A DNA stretch of 64,000 nt from CAVTJL01 sp963752325 (lineage in GTDB: Bacteria > Pseudomonadota > Alphaproteobacteria > Geminicoccales > Geminicoccaceae): assembly GCA_963752325.1 (NCBI GenBank), contig CAVVXU010000010.1, positions 248,001 to 312,000 of the forward strand. Direction: 5' to 3'. A program made the translations under genes and the position numbers. Shown in pieces: positions 25,002-33,927 of the stretch. Numbering within the stretch: the stretch's first letter is position 1; each line of letters begins with the position of its first letter. Under the pieces are notes generated by a model that saw nothing but the letters and a program-made list of their open reading frames with translations, was not told the origin of the DNA and searched no databases.

Positions 25002-25581
25002 ATGCCCCAGAGCAAGGAACGGCGCTACGACACATCACCCATGAGACTAACCCGGACCTGTGACGCCGAGATCCTCAAAGGGTTACCGCCCGTGCTGGCG
25101 CCGGGGATCTCCGTTCTCGTCCTCGGCTCCTTCCCCAGCCAGAAATCGCTCGCCTCCGGGCAGTACTATGCCCATCCGCGGAATGCGTTCTGGCCCGTCA
25201 TGGGTGCCCTGCTCGGCTTCGCGCCGGGGCTTCCCTATGAGGAGCGGCTGGAACGGCTGCTCGGGGCGGGTGTCGGGCTTTGGGATGTGCTGGGGAGCTG
25301 TCGGCGGCGGGGCAGCGCCGATGGGGCGATCGAGCGGGGCTCGGAGCGGGCCAACGATCATTTTTGGGCTTTTGGCGGGTCATCCCGGCCTTCGGGCCCT
25401 GCTGCTCAACGGCGGCAAGGCGGAAGCCTGTCTCGCGCGGCACGGGCCCGGGCTGGAGGGTCGGGGCCTGATCGTCCGGCGGCTGCCCTCGACCAGCCCG
25501 GCGCATGCGCGGCCGCTCGCGGAGAAGGTGGCGGCGTGGCGGGAGGCGCTCGCTGCCGCCGGGTGCGCCCTCGCCCCTTAG
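25002..25581 (+). CDS. Deoxyinosine-type uracil-DNA glycosylase family enzyme, frameshifted
   Basis: A base-excision repair enzyme of the Mug/UDG superfamily, about 190 residues, of the kind annotated DNA-deoxyinosine glycosylase. Motifs: VLVLGSFPSQKSLASGQYYA, HPRNAFWPVMGALLGF, then ERANDF. A T5 run near 25,362-25,366 breaks the frame; the second frame gives LLAGHPGLRALLLNGGKAEA and RRLPSTSPAHARPLAEKV, the C-terminal motif, to 25581. The start is uncertain: 25002 or the in-frame ATG at 25041. A decayed paralogue lies at 21380. The Sel1 gene follows closely. Confidence 0.75.
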
Positions 25582-25649
25582 GTGGATCTGGAAGCCGGGC
25601 AGGGGCAGTGCTAGCGTGCCTTCGGGGTTCGCAGGGGAGACGTGCCGTG

Positions 25650-26852
25650 ATGCGTTGCGTCCTCTTCGCGGCCGGGGCAGCGCTTCTGCTCGCCGCTCCG
25701 GCCGAGGCCCAGAGCCTCGTGCAGCTCTGTGTAGCGGCCGGGCAGCAGCCGGCAGCCGGCCCGCCGGGCCGGGACGAGTTCTGCAAGGGGGTGTTCGCGG
25801 CCGCGGGCTACGGCCAGCCGCAGGACCGGGCGGCCGCCTGGCAGCACTATCTGAAGGCGGCGGAGCTGGGCGATGTCGATGGCGAGGCCACCGTCGGCGC
25901 CGGCTACGATCAGGGCTGGATGAGTCCGGCCGATCCGGCCGAGGCGGCCCGCTGGTACGCCAAGGCGGCGGCCCAGGGCCATGTCGGCGCCTCCTTCAAT
26001 CTGGGGCTTTTGTACGCCGCCGGGCGGGGCGTGCCGAAAAACCTGGACGAGGCGCGCCGCCTCATCGGCTTCGCCGCCGACCAGGGCATGGCGCCGGCGC
26101 GAGCAAAGCTCGCGGAGCTGTCGGGGGCGTCGCCGGCCGCGGCGCCGGGCCAGGAGGCCTTCGAGGAGGGCAAGAGGCTCTATATCGCCGGCGACAAGGC
26201 GGGTGCGCTGCCGCATTTCGTCGAGGCGGCCAAGGCCGGCAGCCTCGAGGCGATGTACGAGGTGGGCTACATGAGCGAGTTCGGCGAGGGCGGGCTCGCC
26301 GAGGATCCCGGCGCGGCCGCCAAGTGGTACCTGGCGGCGTCGGAAAAAGGCCAGCGCTGGGCCGAGGACCGGCTGGGCCAGCTTTATTTCAATGGCTCGG
26401 GCGTGCCCGAGGACTGGGTGACGGCGGCCCAGTGGTACCTGAAGAGTGCCGAGCAGGGCTGGAAGGACGGCCAGTTCCACATGGGCCAGGCCTACGAGTA
26501 CGGGGTCGGCGTGCCGCTGAACCAGGACCTGGCCGTTGCCTGGTATGACAAGGCGGCGGCCCAGGGCGATGGCCAGTCGGCCTATTTCGCGCAGTATATC
26601 CGGAACAATGGCGTCTTCGACCAGAGCGCCCTTTTCGACGAGGAGCAGCAGCTCATCGGCCCGGACATCATGCGCGCGTTCCCGATCCCGGCGCCGATCG
26701 GCACGGTCTTCCACACCAAGGGCGAGCGCCTCGCCTGGGCCCAGAAGGCGGGCCAGGATCTCGCCGACGCGTGGGCGCGTGCCAACTACACCATGCGCAA
26801 GGACAAATACGAGGCCTGCCGCAGCTCGGGCCGGAGCGGCTGCATGTTCTAG
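25650..26852 (+). CDS. Sel1-repeat exported protein
   Basis: A 400-residue protein with a signal peptide (MRCVLFAAGAALLLAAPAEA) and five to six Sel1-like (TPR-type) repeats, for example ARWYAKAAAQGHVGASFNLG, LLYAAGRGVPKNLDEARRLI, AAKWYLAASEKGQRWAEDRL and AVAWYDKAAAQGDGQSAYFA. Such proteins act as scaffolds for protein-protein contacts in the envelope. The C-terminal 100 residues (IRNNGVFDQSALFDEEQQL onward) are not repeats and I do not recognise them. The ATG at 25650 follows AGGGGAGA. It converges on the MFS gene. Confidence 0.85.
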   Translation: MRCVLFAAGAALLLAAPAEAQSLVQLCVAAGQQPAAGPPGRDEFCKGVFAAAGYGQPQDRAAAWQHYLKAAELGDVDGEATVGAGYDQGWMSPADPAEAARWYAKAAAQGHVGASFNLGLLYAAGRGVPKNLDEARRLIGFAADQGMAPARAKLAELSGASPAAAPGQEAFEEGKRLYIAGDKAGALPHFVEAAKAGSLEAMYEVGYMSEFGEGGLAEDPGAAAKWYLAASEKGQRWAEDRLGQLYFNGSGVPEDWVTAAQWYLKSAEQGWKDGQFHMGQAYEYGVGVPLNQDLAVAWYDKAAAQGDGQSAYFAQYIRNNGVFDQSALFDEEQQLIGPDIMRAFPIPAPIGTVFHTKGERLAWAQKAGQDLADAWARANYTMRKDKYEACRSSGRSGCMF

Positions 26853-28093
26853 GGCGTGCCGCTGCCTCGGCGATCAGCCGGTCGCGGTCCCTCAGCGCCG
26901 GGAACCATCGGGCCCAGAGGCCGGCCACCAGGACCGTGCCGATGCCGCCGGCCACGACCGCGCCGACGGCGCCGACGAAGGCAGCCAGCACGCCCGATTC
27001 GAACTCGCCCAGCTCGTTGGAGGCGCCGACGAAGACGGCGTTCACGGCGGCGACCCGGCCGCGCATCAGGTCGGGCGTCTCGATCTGGACCAGGGTCTGG
27101 CGGACATAGACGCTGATCATGTCCGAGGCGCCGAGCACGAAGAGGGCTGCAAGCGAGAGCGGCAGGCTCGAGGAGAGGCCGAAGACGATGGTGGCGAGGC
27201 CGAAGAGCGCCACGGCCATCAGCATGCGGCGGCCCGAGCGGCGGCGCAGCGGGCGGTGGGCGAGGAAGATCGCCATGGCGGTGGCGCCGGCCGCCGGCAT
27301 GCTGCGCAGGAGGCCCGAGGCCCCAGGGGCCGACGAACAGGATGTCGCGGGCGTAGATCGGGAGGAGCGCCGTGGCGCCGCCCAGCAGGACCGCAAAGAG
27401 GTCGAGCGAGATGGCGCCGAGGATCACCGGCCGCGAGCGAATGAAGGAGATGCCGGCGACGAGGCTGGACCAGGTGGTCTTCTCGCGGACCACCCGGGCC
27501 GCCCTGAAGCGCATCGCGACGACGAGGCCGATCGCCACCGCAAAGCAAAAAATGGCGCTGCCGAAGACGACGCCCGGCCCGAAGGCGTAGAGAATGCCGC
27601 CCAGCGCCGGGCCACCGATCGTGGCCGTCTGCCAGATCGAGGAGCTCCAGGCGATGGCGTTGGCGAGGTGCTCCTGCGGCACGAGGTTGGGGACGATGGC
27701 CTGGGCGGCGGGGTTGGCGAAGGCGCGGGCGGTGCCGAAGAGCGCCATCAGGAGATAGATCGGCCAGGCGGCCCGGCCGCCGCTCGTCGCGTAGAGCAGG
27801 AGCCCGAGGGCGGTGAGGGTCATCATGCCGAAGGTGACGAGGAGCAGGGTACGCCTGTCGATGCGGTCGGCGACGTGGCCGGTGACGAGCGCCAGGCCCA
27901 CCATCGGCAGGAAGACGGCGAGCCCGACGAGGCCCAGTGACAGAGCCTCGCCGGTGAGCGCGTAGACGAGCCAGCCGACGGCGACGCTCTGCATCTGGAT
28001 CGCCACCGACGACAGGAAGCGCGCGGCGCAGAAGAGGCTGAAGTCGCGATAGGTGAAGGCGATCCAGCCGGACGTCTCGGTCGGGGCGGTCAT
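26849..28093 (-). CDS. MFS transporter (EntS/MFS_3 type), frameshifted
   Basis: An inner-membrane exporter of about 410 residues with twelve predicted spans. The first 255 codons are clean (FLSSVAIQMQSVAVGWLVYA, GHVADRIDRRTLLL, PNLVPQEHLANAIAWSSSIW). At a C/G run near 27,325-27,335 the frame changes; the second part continues GLLRSMPAAGATAMAIFLAH, SDMISVYVRQTLVQIETPDL and RGRVAAVNAVFVGASNELGE to about 26,850. The family exports small molecules such as siderophores or drugs. The exact end is uncertain, because the second frame runs past the convergent Sel1 stop. Confidence 0.8.
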   Translation of the reverse strand: MTAPTETSGWIAFTYRDFSLFCAARFLSSVAIQMQSVAVGWLVYALTGEALSLGLVGLAVFLPMVGLALVTGHVADRIDRRTLLLVTFGMMTLTALGLLLYATSGGRAAWPIYLLMALFGTARAFANPAAQAIVPNLVPQEHLANAIAWSSSIWQTATIGGPALGGILYAFGPGVVFGSAIFCFAVAIGLVVAMRFRAARVVREKTTWSSLVAGISFIRSRPVILGAISLDLFAVLLGGATALLPIYARDILFVGPWGLGPPAQHAGGRRHRHGDLPRPPPAAPPLGPPHADGRGALRPRHHRLRPLLEPAALACSPLRARRLGHDQRLCPPDPGPDRDARPDARPGRRRERRLRRRLQRAGRVRIGRAGCLRRRRRRGRGRRHRHGPGGRPLGPMVPGAEGPRPADRRGSGTP

Positions 28094-28326
28094 GGGCTCG
28101 GGTCCGGGTTGGCGCGCCCGTCCCTACCCTTCCCGATCGCGAGGCGCCATCGCCGGCGCACGCATGCGCGACCTCCAGGCGAGCAAGGGCGTCATTCGCG
28201 CCACACGGGGCGGCACCCTCGGCGTGGCGCGCGCCGATGCCGCCTGCGGCCGGCCTTCCTTCCGTCAGCGTCGGGCGCTCGACCACGAGGCTCCATGCTC
28301 CGGCTCGTGGCGGCGGGCCGGGACGG

Positions 28327-28364
28327 GGCATGGACCCTCGTGTCGAGACACGAGAGCGACAAAG
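28327..28364. repeat. Copy of the GACAAA-ended palindromic element
   Basis: GGCATGGACCCTCGTGTC here is the reverse complement of 9443-9460, an exact 18-base match, and is followed by GAGACACGAG and GACAAAGG. It lies in the 320-base gap between the MFS gene and the third paralogue; nothing else is seen in that gap. Confidence 0.65.
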
Positions 28365-28416
28365 GAAGGAGGCGCCGGAGCGTCCTCTTTTCCGTGTGGC
28401 TGGCTGGGTTTCTTTT

Positions 28417-29007
28417 CTAGGCTGCTCTCCTCAGGGGGTCCGCTCCGGCGCCGCTCTCTCCCAGCGGGGCCGGGCGGCTCAGGGTCCAGCGGCGGAGCCA
28501 GGCGGCGCGCTGCGCGGTGTCCCCGAAGGCCGACGGCTGCGAAGCGCCTTTGTCACCGACGGGGGCGATCGGAAACACCATGCAGGGCCGCGACACGGGC
28601 GTGCCAGCGACCTCGCGGCTCTCGCCCACCGCCTCGGCAGGTGACAAAAAACAGGGCGGCAGCCGGCGCAGGCGGCTCTCCACATGGCGGCCGCGAGCGT
28701 CCTCGTAGGCGAGGAACCGCTGCACCTTCACGTCGCCCCTATCGGCGAGGCGCTGGAGGCCGGCGAGCGCAGCCTCGATCAGCAGCGCCTCGCGCTCGTC
28801 CTCGGGCAGGCTCTGCTCGTCGCGGTACTTCTCGACGAGCCGGGCGAAGGCTTCGTCGTCGAGACGTTCCAGAATCGCGGACTCGTCCGCCCCCTCGATC
28901 GCCGCGACCTCGGCCGGCGTCATGCCGCCGGCGAGCCTGCGGGCCAGGCGCATGTCGCGGGCGCCGGGCATCGAGGCAGGGGAACGGGTCGGGTAGGGAT
29001 TGGACAT
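28417..29007 (-). CDS. Unknown protein, paralogue family copy 3
   Basis: 196 residues. The N-terminus (SMPGARDMRLARRLAGGMTP) and middle (LPEDEREALLIEAALAGLQR) are nearly the same as in the 8540 protein, and the end RPAPLGESGAGADP matches RHATLGESGAGAEE. Between residues about 118 and 160 the sequence is unlike the other copies and coincides with the repeat-like insert at 28535-28650, still in frame. It has no ribosome site; a promoter abuts the ATG. The helix-turn-helix reading of the N-terminus is inference; the function is unknown. Confidence 0.65.
   Translation of the reverse strand: MSNPYPTRSPASMPGARDMRLARRLAGGMTPAEVAAIEGADESAILERLDDEAFARLVEKYRDEQSLPEDEREALLIEAALAGLQRLADRGDVKVQRFLAYEDARGRHVESRLRRLPPCFLSPAEAVGESREVAGTPVSRPCMVFPIAPVGDKGASQPSAFGDTAQRAAWLRRWTLSRPAPLGESGAGADPLRRAA
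28535..28650. repeat. Palindromic-type insert inside paralogue copy 3
   Basis: One edge, TGCGAAGCGCCTTTGTCACC, resembles the edge at 9142-9162 (CGCGAAGCGC, then CTTTGTCACC), and the other edge is GGTGACAAAAAA, its inverse. The roughly 100 bases between have no match in the sister genes. The insert keeps the reading frame open. Confidence 0.45.
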
Positions 29008-29014
29008 GGAGGGC

Positions 29015-29043
29015 TAGGTATAGGAATGTGAGCCGATTGTCAA
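29015..29043 (-). promoter_or_regulatory. Promoter abutting the ATG at 29007 (leaderless type)
   Basis: On the minus strand TTGACA (29043-29038), 17 bases, then TACCTA (29020-29015) and seven bases (GCCCTCC) to the ATG. Spacing matches the two sister promoters, though this -10 box is the weakest. Confidence 0.5.
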
Positions 29044-29197
29044 TCGGAGGTTGATTCTTTTCTTTTGTCACTCGCCATCGGAGCCAGGTCGGGGCTTCCG
29101 GCCGCGGCTCGGACGCCATTGGAACCGGCGCCTTCCTTGACCGAGCGATCACTGGCCTGGATGATCGATCCGGCCGGAGCCTCGCTGGAGGGAAAAC

Positions 29198-29665
29198 ATG
29201 AACGACAGCCTGGAGGGCGGCTGTGCCTGCGGTGCCGTCCGCTATCGCCTCCTGTCCGCGCCGATGTTCGTGCATTGCTGCCATTGCCTCGACTGCCAGC
29301 GGCAGACGGGCAGCGCCTTCGTGCTCAACGCCCTCATCGAGACCGATCGGATCGCGCTGCTCCGCGGCGAGCCGCGGCCCGTGGCGATGCCCACCGACAG
29401 CGGGCGGCCGCACGACGTCCATCGCTGCCCCGCCTGCGGCACCGCGCTGTGGAGCGACTATGGCGCGCGCCCTGCCCTGCGCTTCGTGCGCGTCGGCACG
29501 CTCGACGATCCGCGAGCACTGCCGCCCGACGTCCACATCTACACCCGCTCGAAGCTGCCCTGGATCGCCCTGCCCGAGACCACGCCCGCGTTCGAGGCCT
29601 ACTACGACATGCGGGCGCTGTGGCCCGCGGAGAGCCTGGAGCGCCGGCGCGCGATCCTGGGCTGA
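29198..29665 (+). CDS. GFA/CENP-V-family zinc protein
   Basis: A 155-residue protein of the Gfa-like family. Zinc-binding motifs are complete: GGCACGAVRY, HCCHCLDCQRQTGSAF and RCPACGTALW. The family is named after a glutathione-dependent formaldehyde-activating enzyme, but most members have no tested activity. The ATG at 29198 follows GGAGGG. It stands alone between the third paralogue and an IS110 remnant. Confidence 0.9.
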   Translation: MNDSLEGGCACGAVRYRLLSAPMFVHCCHCLDCQRQTGSAFVLNALIETDRIALLRGEPRPVAMPTDSGRPHDVHRCPACGTALWSDYGARPALRFVRVGTLDDPRALPPDVHIYTRSKLPWIALPETTPAFEAYYDMRALWPAESLERRRAILG

Positions 29666-29768
29666 GCGGCCGGGTGCCACGGCGGGGATGAGGCGTGGGC
29701 GGAGTTGGGGATGGCTGGCGGGCCCAGCGACCGGCGCGACCGAGGTGGGTGGAATTAATGCGCTGTTG

Positions 29769-30029
29769 TCACCCCAATTCGGAGCGCGGCGCAGCAGGCG
29801 CGCGCCTTCTGTCTGGGCGGGGAATAGAGTGCACTGGCACCGTGATTCCGAGAGCGCGCCGGTCTCCAGCATCGACGCGCACGAGCCCAGGCGCACGCCT
29901 TCTCGGCGTGAAGGCGAGCGCCTCGGGGTCGGTGGCGCAGGCGCCGCGCCAAAGGATGGAGCCCTCGCCGTCGACCACGCAGAGGTGCGTGGCCTTCTCG
30001 CCCACATCCAAGCCCGCATAGAGCGTCAT
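29769..30029 (-). mobile_element. IS110-family transposase, N-terminal remnant
   Basis: Starts MTLYAGLDVGEKATHLCVVD and continues ILWRGACATDPEALA, the N-terminal DEDD nuclease region of IS110 transposases with the first catalytic Asp (GLDV). After that the reading crosses frames (RAPGLVRV, then LETGALS), and beyond about 29,770 nothing matches. There is no C-terminal serine domain and no recognisable ends. It is the only transposase trace I found in the window. Confidence 0.7.
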
Positions 30030-30164
30030 CGATCTCCTCCCTCGTGTCCCGGCCCGCAACCTCGCGGTGTGGCGGAGGGAGGCCAGCTCAATGACGCCAC
30101 GTCACCGTAATTCCGCTTCGGCGGGCAGCGCCAGCAATCGCGATCCGCGGAGAGGTTAACGATG

Positions 30165-30628
30165 TCACAGAGCTGCTCCGCCAGCCTCCGGTAAGGCTCC
30201 CGAGCAACGTAGCTCAGCCGGCCTCGATGGCGCAGACGAACGATCGACCACTCCGTCCGTTATAATGTCCTGGGCAAGAACGCTCCTCCTAGCTTGACGG
30301 CCGATCACCTCGGCACGCGCGACGAGTGGCATCTCGACCCCGTATCCAGGACTGACCCACTGCAGAGAAAGATCTACGTCCGCCGGCATGATAATACCCT
30401 GCCGCAGGGTATGCCCCGTACAGCAACCAGGACCCACTCAAGATTGCGATGCCAGCTACGGGTCCAGCAGGCTGTGAGCCACGGCAGACCGATTAGGACC
30501 ACAAGCACCGCGACAAAGGCACCAAAACGCCAATAGACCCGCAGAAACGCCTTAACCGAGGCTCTGTCCTGCTTACACACAAACGTGAGCCCTCTCCCAG
30601 AACCTCCCACAACCTGACTGCCGCGCAT
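30165..30628 (-). CDS. Unknown membrane protein A of a cluster, probably frameshifted
   Basis: About 150 residues when two frames are joined near 30,400. The first part has one membrane span (FGAFVAVLVVLIGLPWLTAC) after a cytoplasmic start; the second (RQGIIMPADVDLSLQWVSPG, YGVEMPLVARAEVIGRQA) looks like a soluble extracytoplasmic domain. I do not recognise it. Base composition is lower in GC than most of the window. It is the last of up to five genes on the same strand. Confidence 0.4.
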
Positions 30629-30743
30629 CTACTGAGTTCGGCTCTGACAAGGTGTCATTGACATTCACGCAACCCAAGTCAGAAGGCTCGTCTCTCCGGG
30701 CACCGTGTGAAAGAACAATTCAAGAACTTCCGCCAGCCGACAG

Positions 30744-31195
30744 CTACACCGGCCGCCGGTAAGGTATGTCAGCGAAGTTTCCGTGCACGATTAGCTTGAA
30801 CAGAGCATTCCACGTTTCCCGTTCCTCAGCCAGACTGGAGGGCTCGGGCAATCCAGGCTCACGCATCAGCTTCAACCTTCCGAGGTCGCAGGCTGCCCTC
30901 GTGAGCTCGCCCAAAGCTCGCATCGCACCGATGGCCAAACGGTATGCAACCCAGGTCGCCGTGATCGAACACATCAAAGCAATCAAATACAGAAGTGGAT
31001 CACGCCAAAGCCACGGCAGCACGGCCAATACGAAAGACAAAGAATAATACCTAGAGAGGCAAGCGTAAGCCAGAAGTCAAGCATAAGTCGCTGTTCACCC
31101 ATTCGGCTAACGATAGGTGGCGGCAACATGGTAACGAGACGCGGAAGCAGGACTGATCCTTCAATATTATAGCACACGAACGGATAATAGTCCAT
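30744..31195 (-). CDS. Unknown membrane protein B of a cluster, one frameshift
   Basis: Two overlapping frames join near 31,020 to give about 150 residues. The N-terminal part ends in a span (LDFWLTLASLGIILC) that continues as SFVLAVLPWLWRDP, then a second span (LLYLIALMCSITATWVAYRL), then a cytoplasmic tail (ALGELTRAACDLGRLKLMRE). There is no family match by eye. Its start is 9 bases after the stop of gene C, so they are very probably one operon. Confidence 0.45.
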
Positions 31196-31204
31196 CGCTT
31201 CGAC

Positions 31205-31963
31205 TCAATTCCCAAGACCGTCGGCGCTACAGCCGCCTCGTTTCCAAACTCCAGAACCTCCTAGCTCAGTCAGAACGCGTACAGAATTCGTCGCCCCCGC
31301 CCAGGCTTCGAGATTATCGCGCGCAGTAGACAAAAATCCAAGGTCCGCCCTCTCCACTCCTTGCCCCAAGTCCCTCAGCGCTTTAAGGATCGCGTTATGG
31401 TCCGCTGCACCGACTTTCGGCAATCTATCCCGGCCTGTTTCTGATAGAAGCGTACCAATCTTCTCCCTTATGTTCTCAATTAACTTCCTATCGGCAATAA
31501 AATAACACGCCTCATTTTCTACAAGCTGCAATGCGTTGTACGCGTCAATAAAGTTGTTATAAATTCTATCTCTGTTCTTCGCATCCTCCTCTCCTCTTCT
31601 TTATGGATTCGACTAGACCACCTAAGCGCTTCTCTTGTCGCTGCCGAAGAACTTTCCAAAGAGGCCGGAGCGTGGTTTCGAGTGCGTATCCACTCCAAAA
31701 CGTGAGCATTATAGGACGCAGCGCTACAAGAGCATAGGCAGAGACGAGAAGCGCAAGCGTAGCTAATCCGCTCAGAACTGCGAGCCAACCCGTCGAAATG
31801 CTAGCTGCGAATTCCAGGCATCCAGCTGGGCCGGTAGCCCAGCCAAAAAGGATCAGGCACCCACTACCAACAATGAGGAGCGGCAGGACGGCGCCAACAA
31901 AAGATCCTTGTCGAGGAGCCCTCCAAGCCTCTCTGAAAGAGTATTGAGAAAAGCCGCGTTCAT
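31205..31963 (-). CDS. Unknown membrane protein C of a cluster, two frameshifts
   Basis: This gene becomes visible only when three frames are joined (breaks near 31,905 and 31,605). The order is MNAAFLNTLSERLGGLLD, then two spans (GAVLPLLIVGSGCLILFGWA and GWLAVLSGLATLALLVSAYA), then a long helical cytoplasmic part (KKRRGEEDAKNRDRIYNNFI, NENREKIG-like and DHNAILKALRDLGQGVERAD). About 250 residues. Charged helices and no known motif suggest a scaffold or sensor. I cannot name it. It is followed at once by gene B. Confidence 0.45.
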
Positions 31964-32010
31964 CTCAGCAGCCACAGGTTAGGGTGCATTATTCCACATC
32001 AAGTGCACTG

Positions 32011-32325
32011 TCACACCTCGAACATCCTCTTGCACAATGACCCATTCGGCATTCGATGGGTACAGCTCGTGGGCCGGTTCTGGTTCACGCGCGTACGGTG
32101 TCCAAGGGAGCAGCGTCTGGTTATGCTGGGTGCAGAGTGGACGGTGATCTTAGCTGCTTCGTTGAGGAAAAATCCGACCAACCGTCCCGCGATGTCGACC
32201 GCCGCGAAGGCGGTGGGCGCGCCCTCCATGAGGGAGGGAACGCCATCGCACAAGCCATCAAGTGGGACAACTCGTGTGCTGACCGCGATAAGTCTCAGAA
32301 TCCTCCGCGACCCATAATGATTCAT
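32011..32325 (-). CDS. Possible unknown protein D2
   Basis: An open frame of 104 codons with a sensible central part (PSLMEGAPTAFAAVDIAGRL, VGFFLNEAAKI). The N- and C-terminal parts look out of frame. It could be the end of the preceding unknown gene, after a frameshift, or a separate short gene. No family is recognised, so treat it as tentative. Confidence 0.25.
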   Translation of the reverse strand: MNHYGSRRILRLIAVSTRVVPLDGLCDGVPSLMEGAPTAFAAVDIAGRLVGFFLNEAAKITVHSAPSITRRCSLGHRTRVNQNRPTSCTHRMPNGSLCKRMFEV

Positions 32326-32685
32326 TGACCCTTAGGGAGAAAATCTCACCTAACGACAAGCGCAACTTGCAGGCAAGCTCCCCGTCGCCTAACTGGGCCC
32401 AGATAGCATCGACGCCAGCAGAGGAACCTAAGTCCAACCTCGTCACGCAGTGCAAGTAGATCGCATTCCATCAGCGCCATCCGCGCCAAAGCTTCCTCGG
32501 CTGTGACCTGGAAGCTTGCGCGAGCCACGTATCGGGCGCCTATGAGATCTTGAGGCTCGGAAACCGACACCGGCTGCCCTCCTTTGCAAGAGAAGACATT
32601 CGACGCCCCCCAATAACTCCGAAATGAGCCCCAACAGCCCTCCCGGAGACAGGGTGGCTCCCCCCGCGTGCAGGGTCTCTAGCAC
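32258..32685 (-). CDS. Unknown protein D1 of a cluster, frameshifted
   Basis: Joined over three frames: LHAGGATLSPGGLLGLISEL, then ASNVFSCKGGQPVSVSEPQD with LIGARYVARASFQVTAEEAL and ALMECDLLALRDEV, then AGVDAIWAQLGDGELACKLR and LSLGEIFSLRVNESLW. About 135 residues, soluble, of mixed alpha/beta character and with normal codon use in each piece. I do not recognise it. It is first on the minus strand in the unknown cluster that ends at 30165. Confidence 0.35.
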
Positions 32686-32846
32686 AGCGCCCTACCACCG
32701 GCAATCAGATCGCTCACTGCCGCCGATAGGCAAGGTTAGCTATGCAGTGTTGCTCCGCGGTGGTGCTTACTTGGGCCGACTATGATTTTGAACGAGTGAG
32801 GGAGCGCTTGTCCACCCGATGGAGTACGGGTTCCGAACCGGTCCAA

Positions 32847-33782
32847 TCACTCGCTCACGCCGCGGGACAAGGAGGTTGAGAGGCCGATCCAGCTCCTCTG
32901 CATCAGCACGCCGCGCTCCGTGTCGATCACCGTGGGCGCGCCCATCAGCACCGAGCGGGCGTCGGCGTCGTGGCCGAGCGGCAGGCCGCCCAGGATGGGG
33001 GCGCCGAGGGGACCCAGGTGGTGGCGCAGGAGGGTGATGGCGTCGATCGGCGGGTTCGCGGGCGTGCCGATGATGTGGCCGATGGCGATGCCGGCCACGC
33101 CGTCCAGGTGGCCGGCGCGGACCAGCATGGTGAGGGCGCGGTCGAGCTGGCCGATCGCGAGGCCGATGGATTCGATGAGGAGGATGGCGCCGGCGAGCGG
33201 TGGGAGGGCCCAGCCGGCGGAGGTGGCGATCATGTCGAGGTTGCCGCCGATCAGCGGGCCCTGGGCCCGGCCGGCCGTCGTCAGGGCGGCGGAGGCGATG
33301 GCCGGATCGGCGCTCAGGACGATCGGGCCGTCCTCCATCAGTGCTGCGCGGAGCGAGCGCTCGGCAACCGGGCTCAGCCTGTCCTCGGCGTCGCTGGTGA
33401 GGGCGCCGTGGACGCTCGTCGTGCGGCAGCGGTGCTGGAGGATGAGCTGCAGGGCGGTGATGTCGCTGAAGCCGACGAGGGGCTTCGGGTCGCGGGCGAT
33501 CGCCTCGAACGGCAGGCGGTGGGCGATGCGATAGGAGCCCTTGCCGCCGCGCGTCGCGAGGACGGCGCGCACGGCGGGGTCGAGCAGGGCGGCCGTGAGG
33601 TCGGCCAGGCGGTCGTCGTCGGTGCCGGCGAGGTAGCCCAGCTTGTCGAAGGCGTGCGGCGCCACCTCGACCGCGAGGCCCCAGCCGCGCAGGACCGCGG
33701 CGCGGCGCTCGATGCCCTCGGGGTCGGGGCGGCTGGCGGGCGAGACGAAGCGGACGAGATCGCCCGGGCGGAGAAGGGGCAT
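32847..33782 (-). CDS. S66-family LD-carboxypeptidase
   Basis: A 311-residue serine peptidase of family S66, related to LdcA, which trims the terminal D-Ala from tetrapeptides during murein recycling in the cytoplasm. The nucleophile Ser lies in LVGFSDITALQ, the catalytic Glu in AILLIESIGLAIG, and the His in LGGLPLGHD. The start LLRPGDLVRFVSPAS is typical. It is next to the APC permease on the same strand, about 145 bases apart. Length and motif spacing are normal. Confidence 0.9.
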   Translation of the reverse strand: MPLLRPGDLVRFVSPASRPDPEGIERRAAVLRGWGLAVEVAPHAFDKLGYLAGTDDDRLADLTAALLDPAVRAVLATRGGKGSYRIAHRLPFEAIARDPKPLVGFSDITALQLILQHRCRTTSVHGALTSDAEDRLSPVAERSLRAALMEDGPIVLSADPAIASAALTTAGRAQGPLIGGNLDMIATSAGWALPPLAGAILLIESIGLAIGQLDRALTMLVRAGHLDGVAGIAIGHIIGTPANPPIDAITLLRHHLGPLGAPILGGLPLGHDADARSVLMGAPTVIDTERGVLMQRSWIGLSTSLSRGVSE

Positions 33783-33927
33783 GGGCGCGGCTCCATGGGG
33801 TCGTGGATGCTGCGACCCAGGGCATGCCGCGGGCGGCGCCGCCCGGCAAGGGGCCGAGCGGCGACGGCGACCCGTCGGCCGCTGCCCGAGCCCGCTGGGT
33901 TGCGGGCCCGGGCGACCGGCCGTGCCC

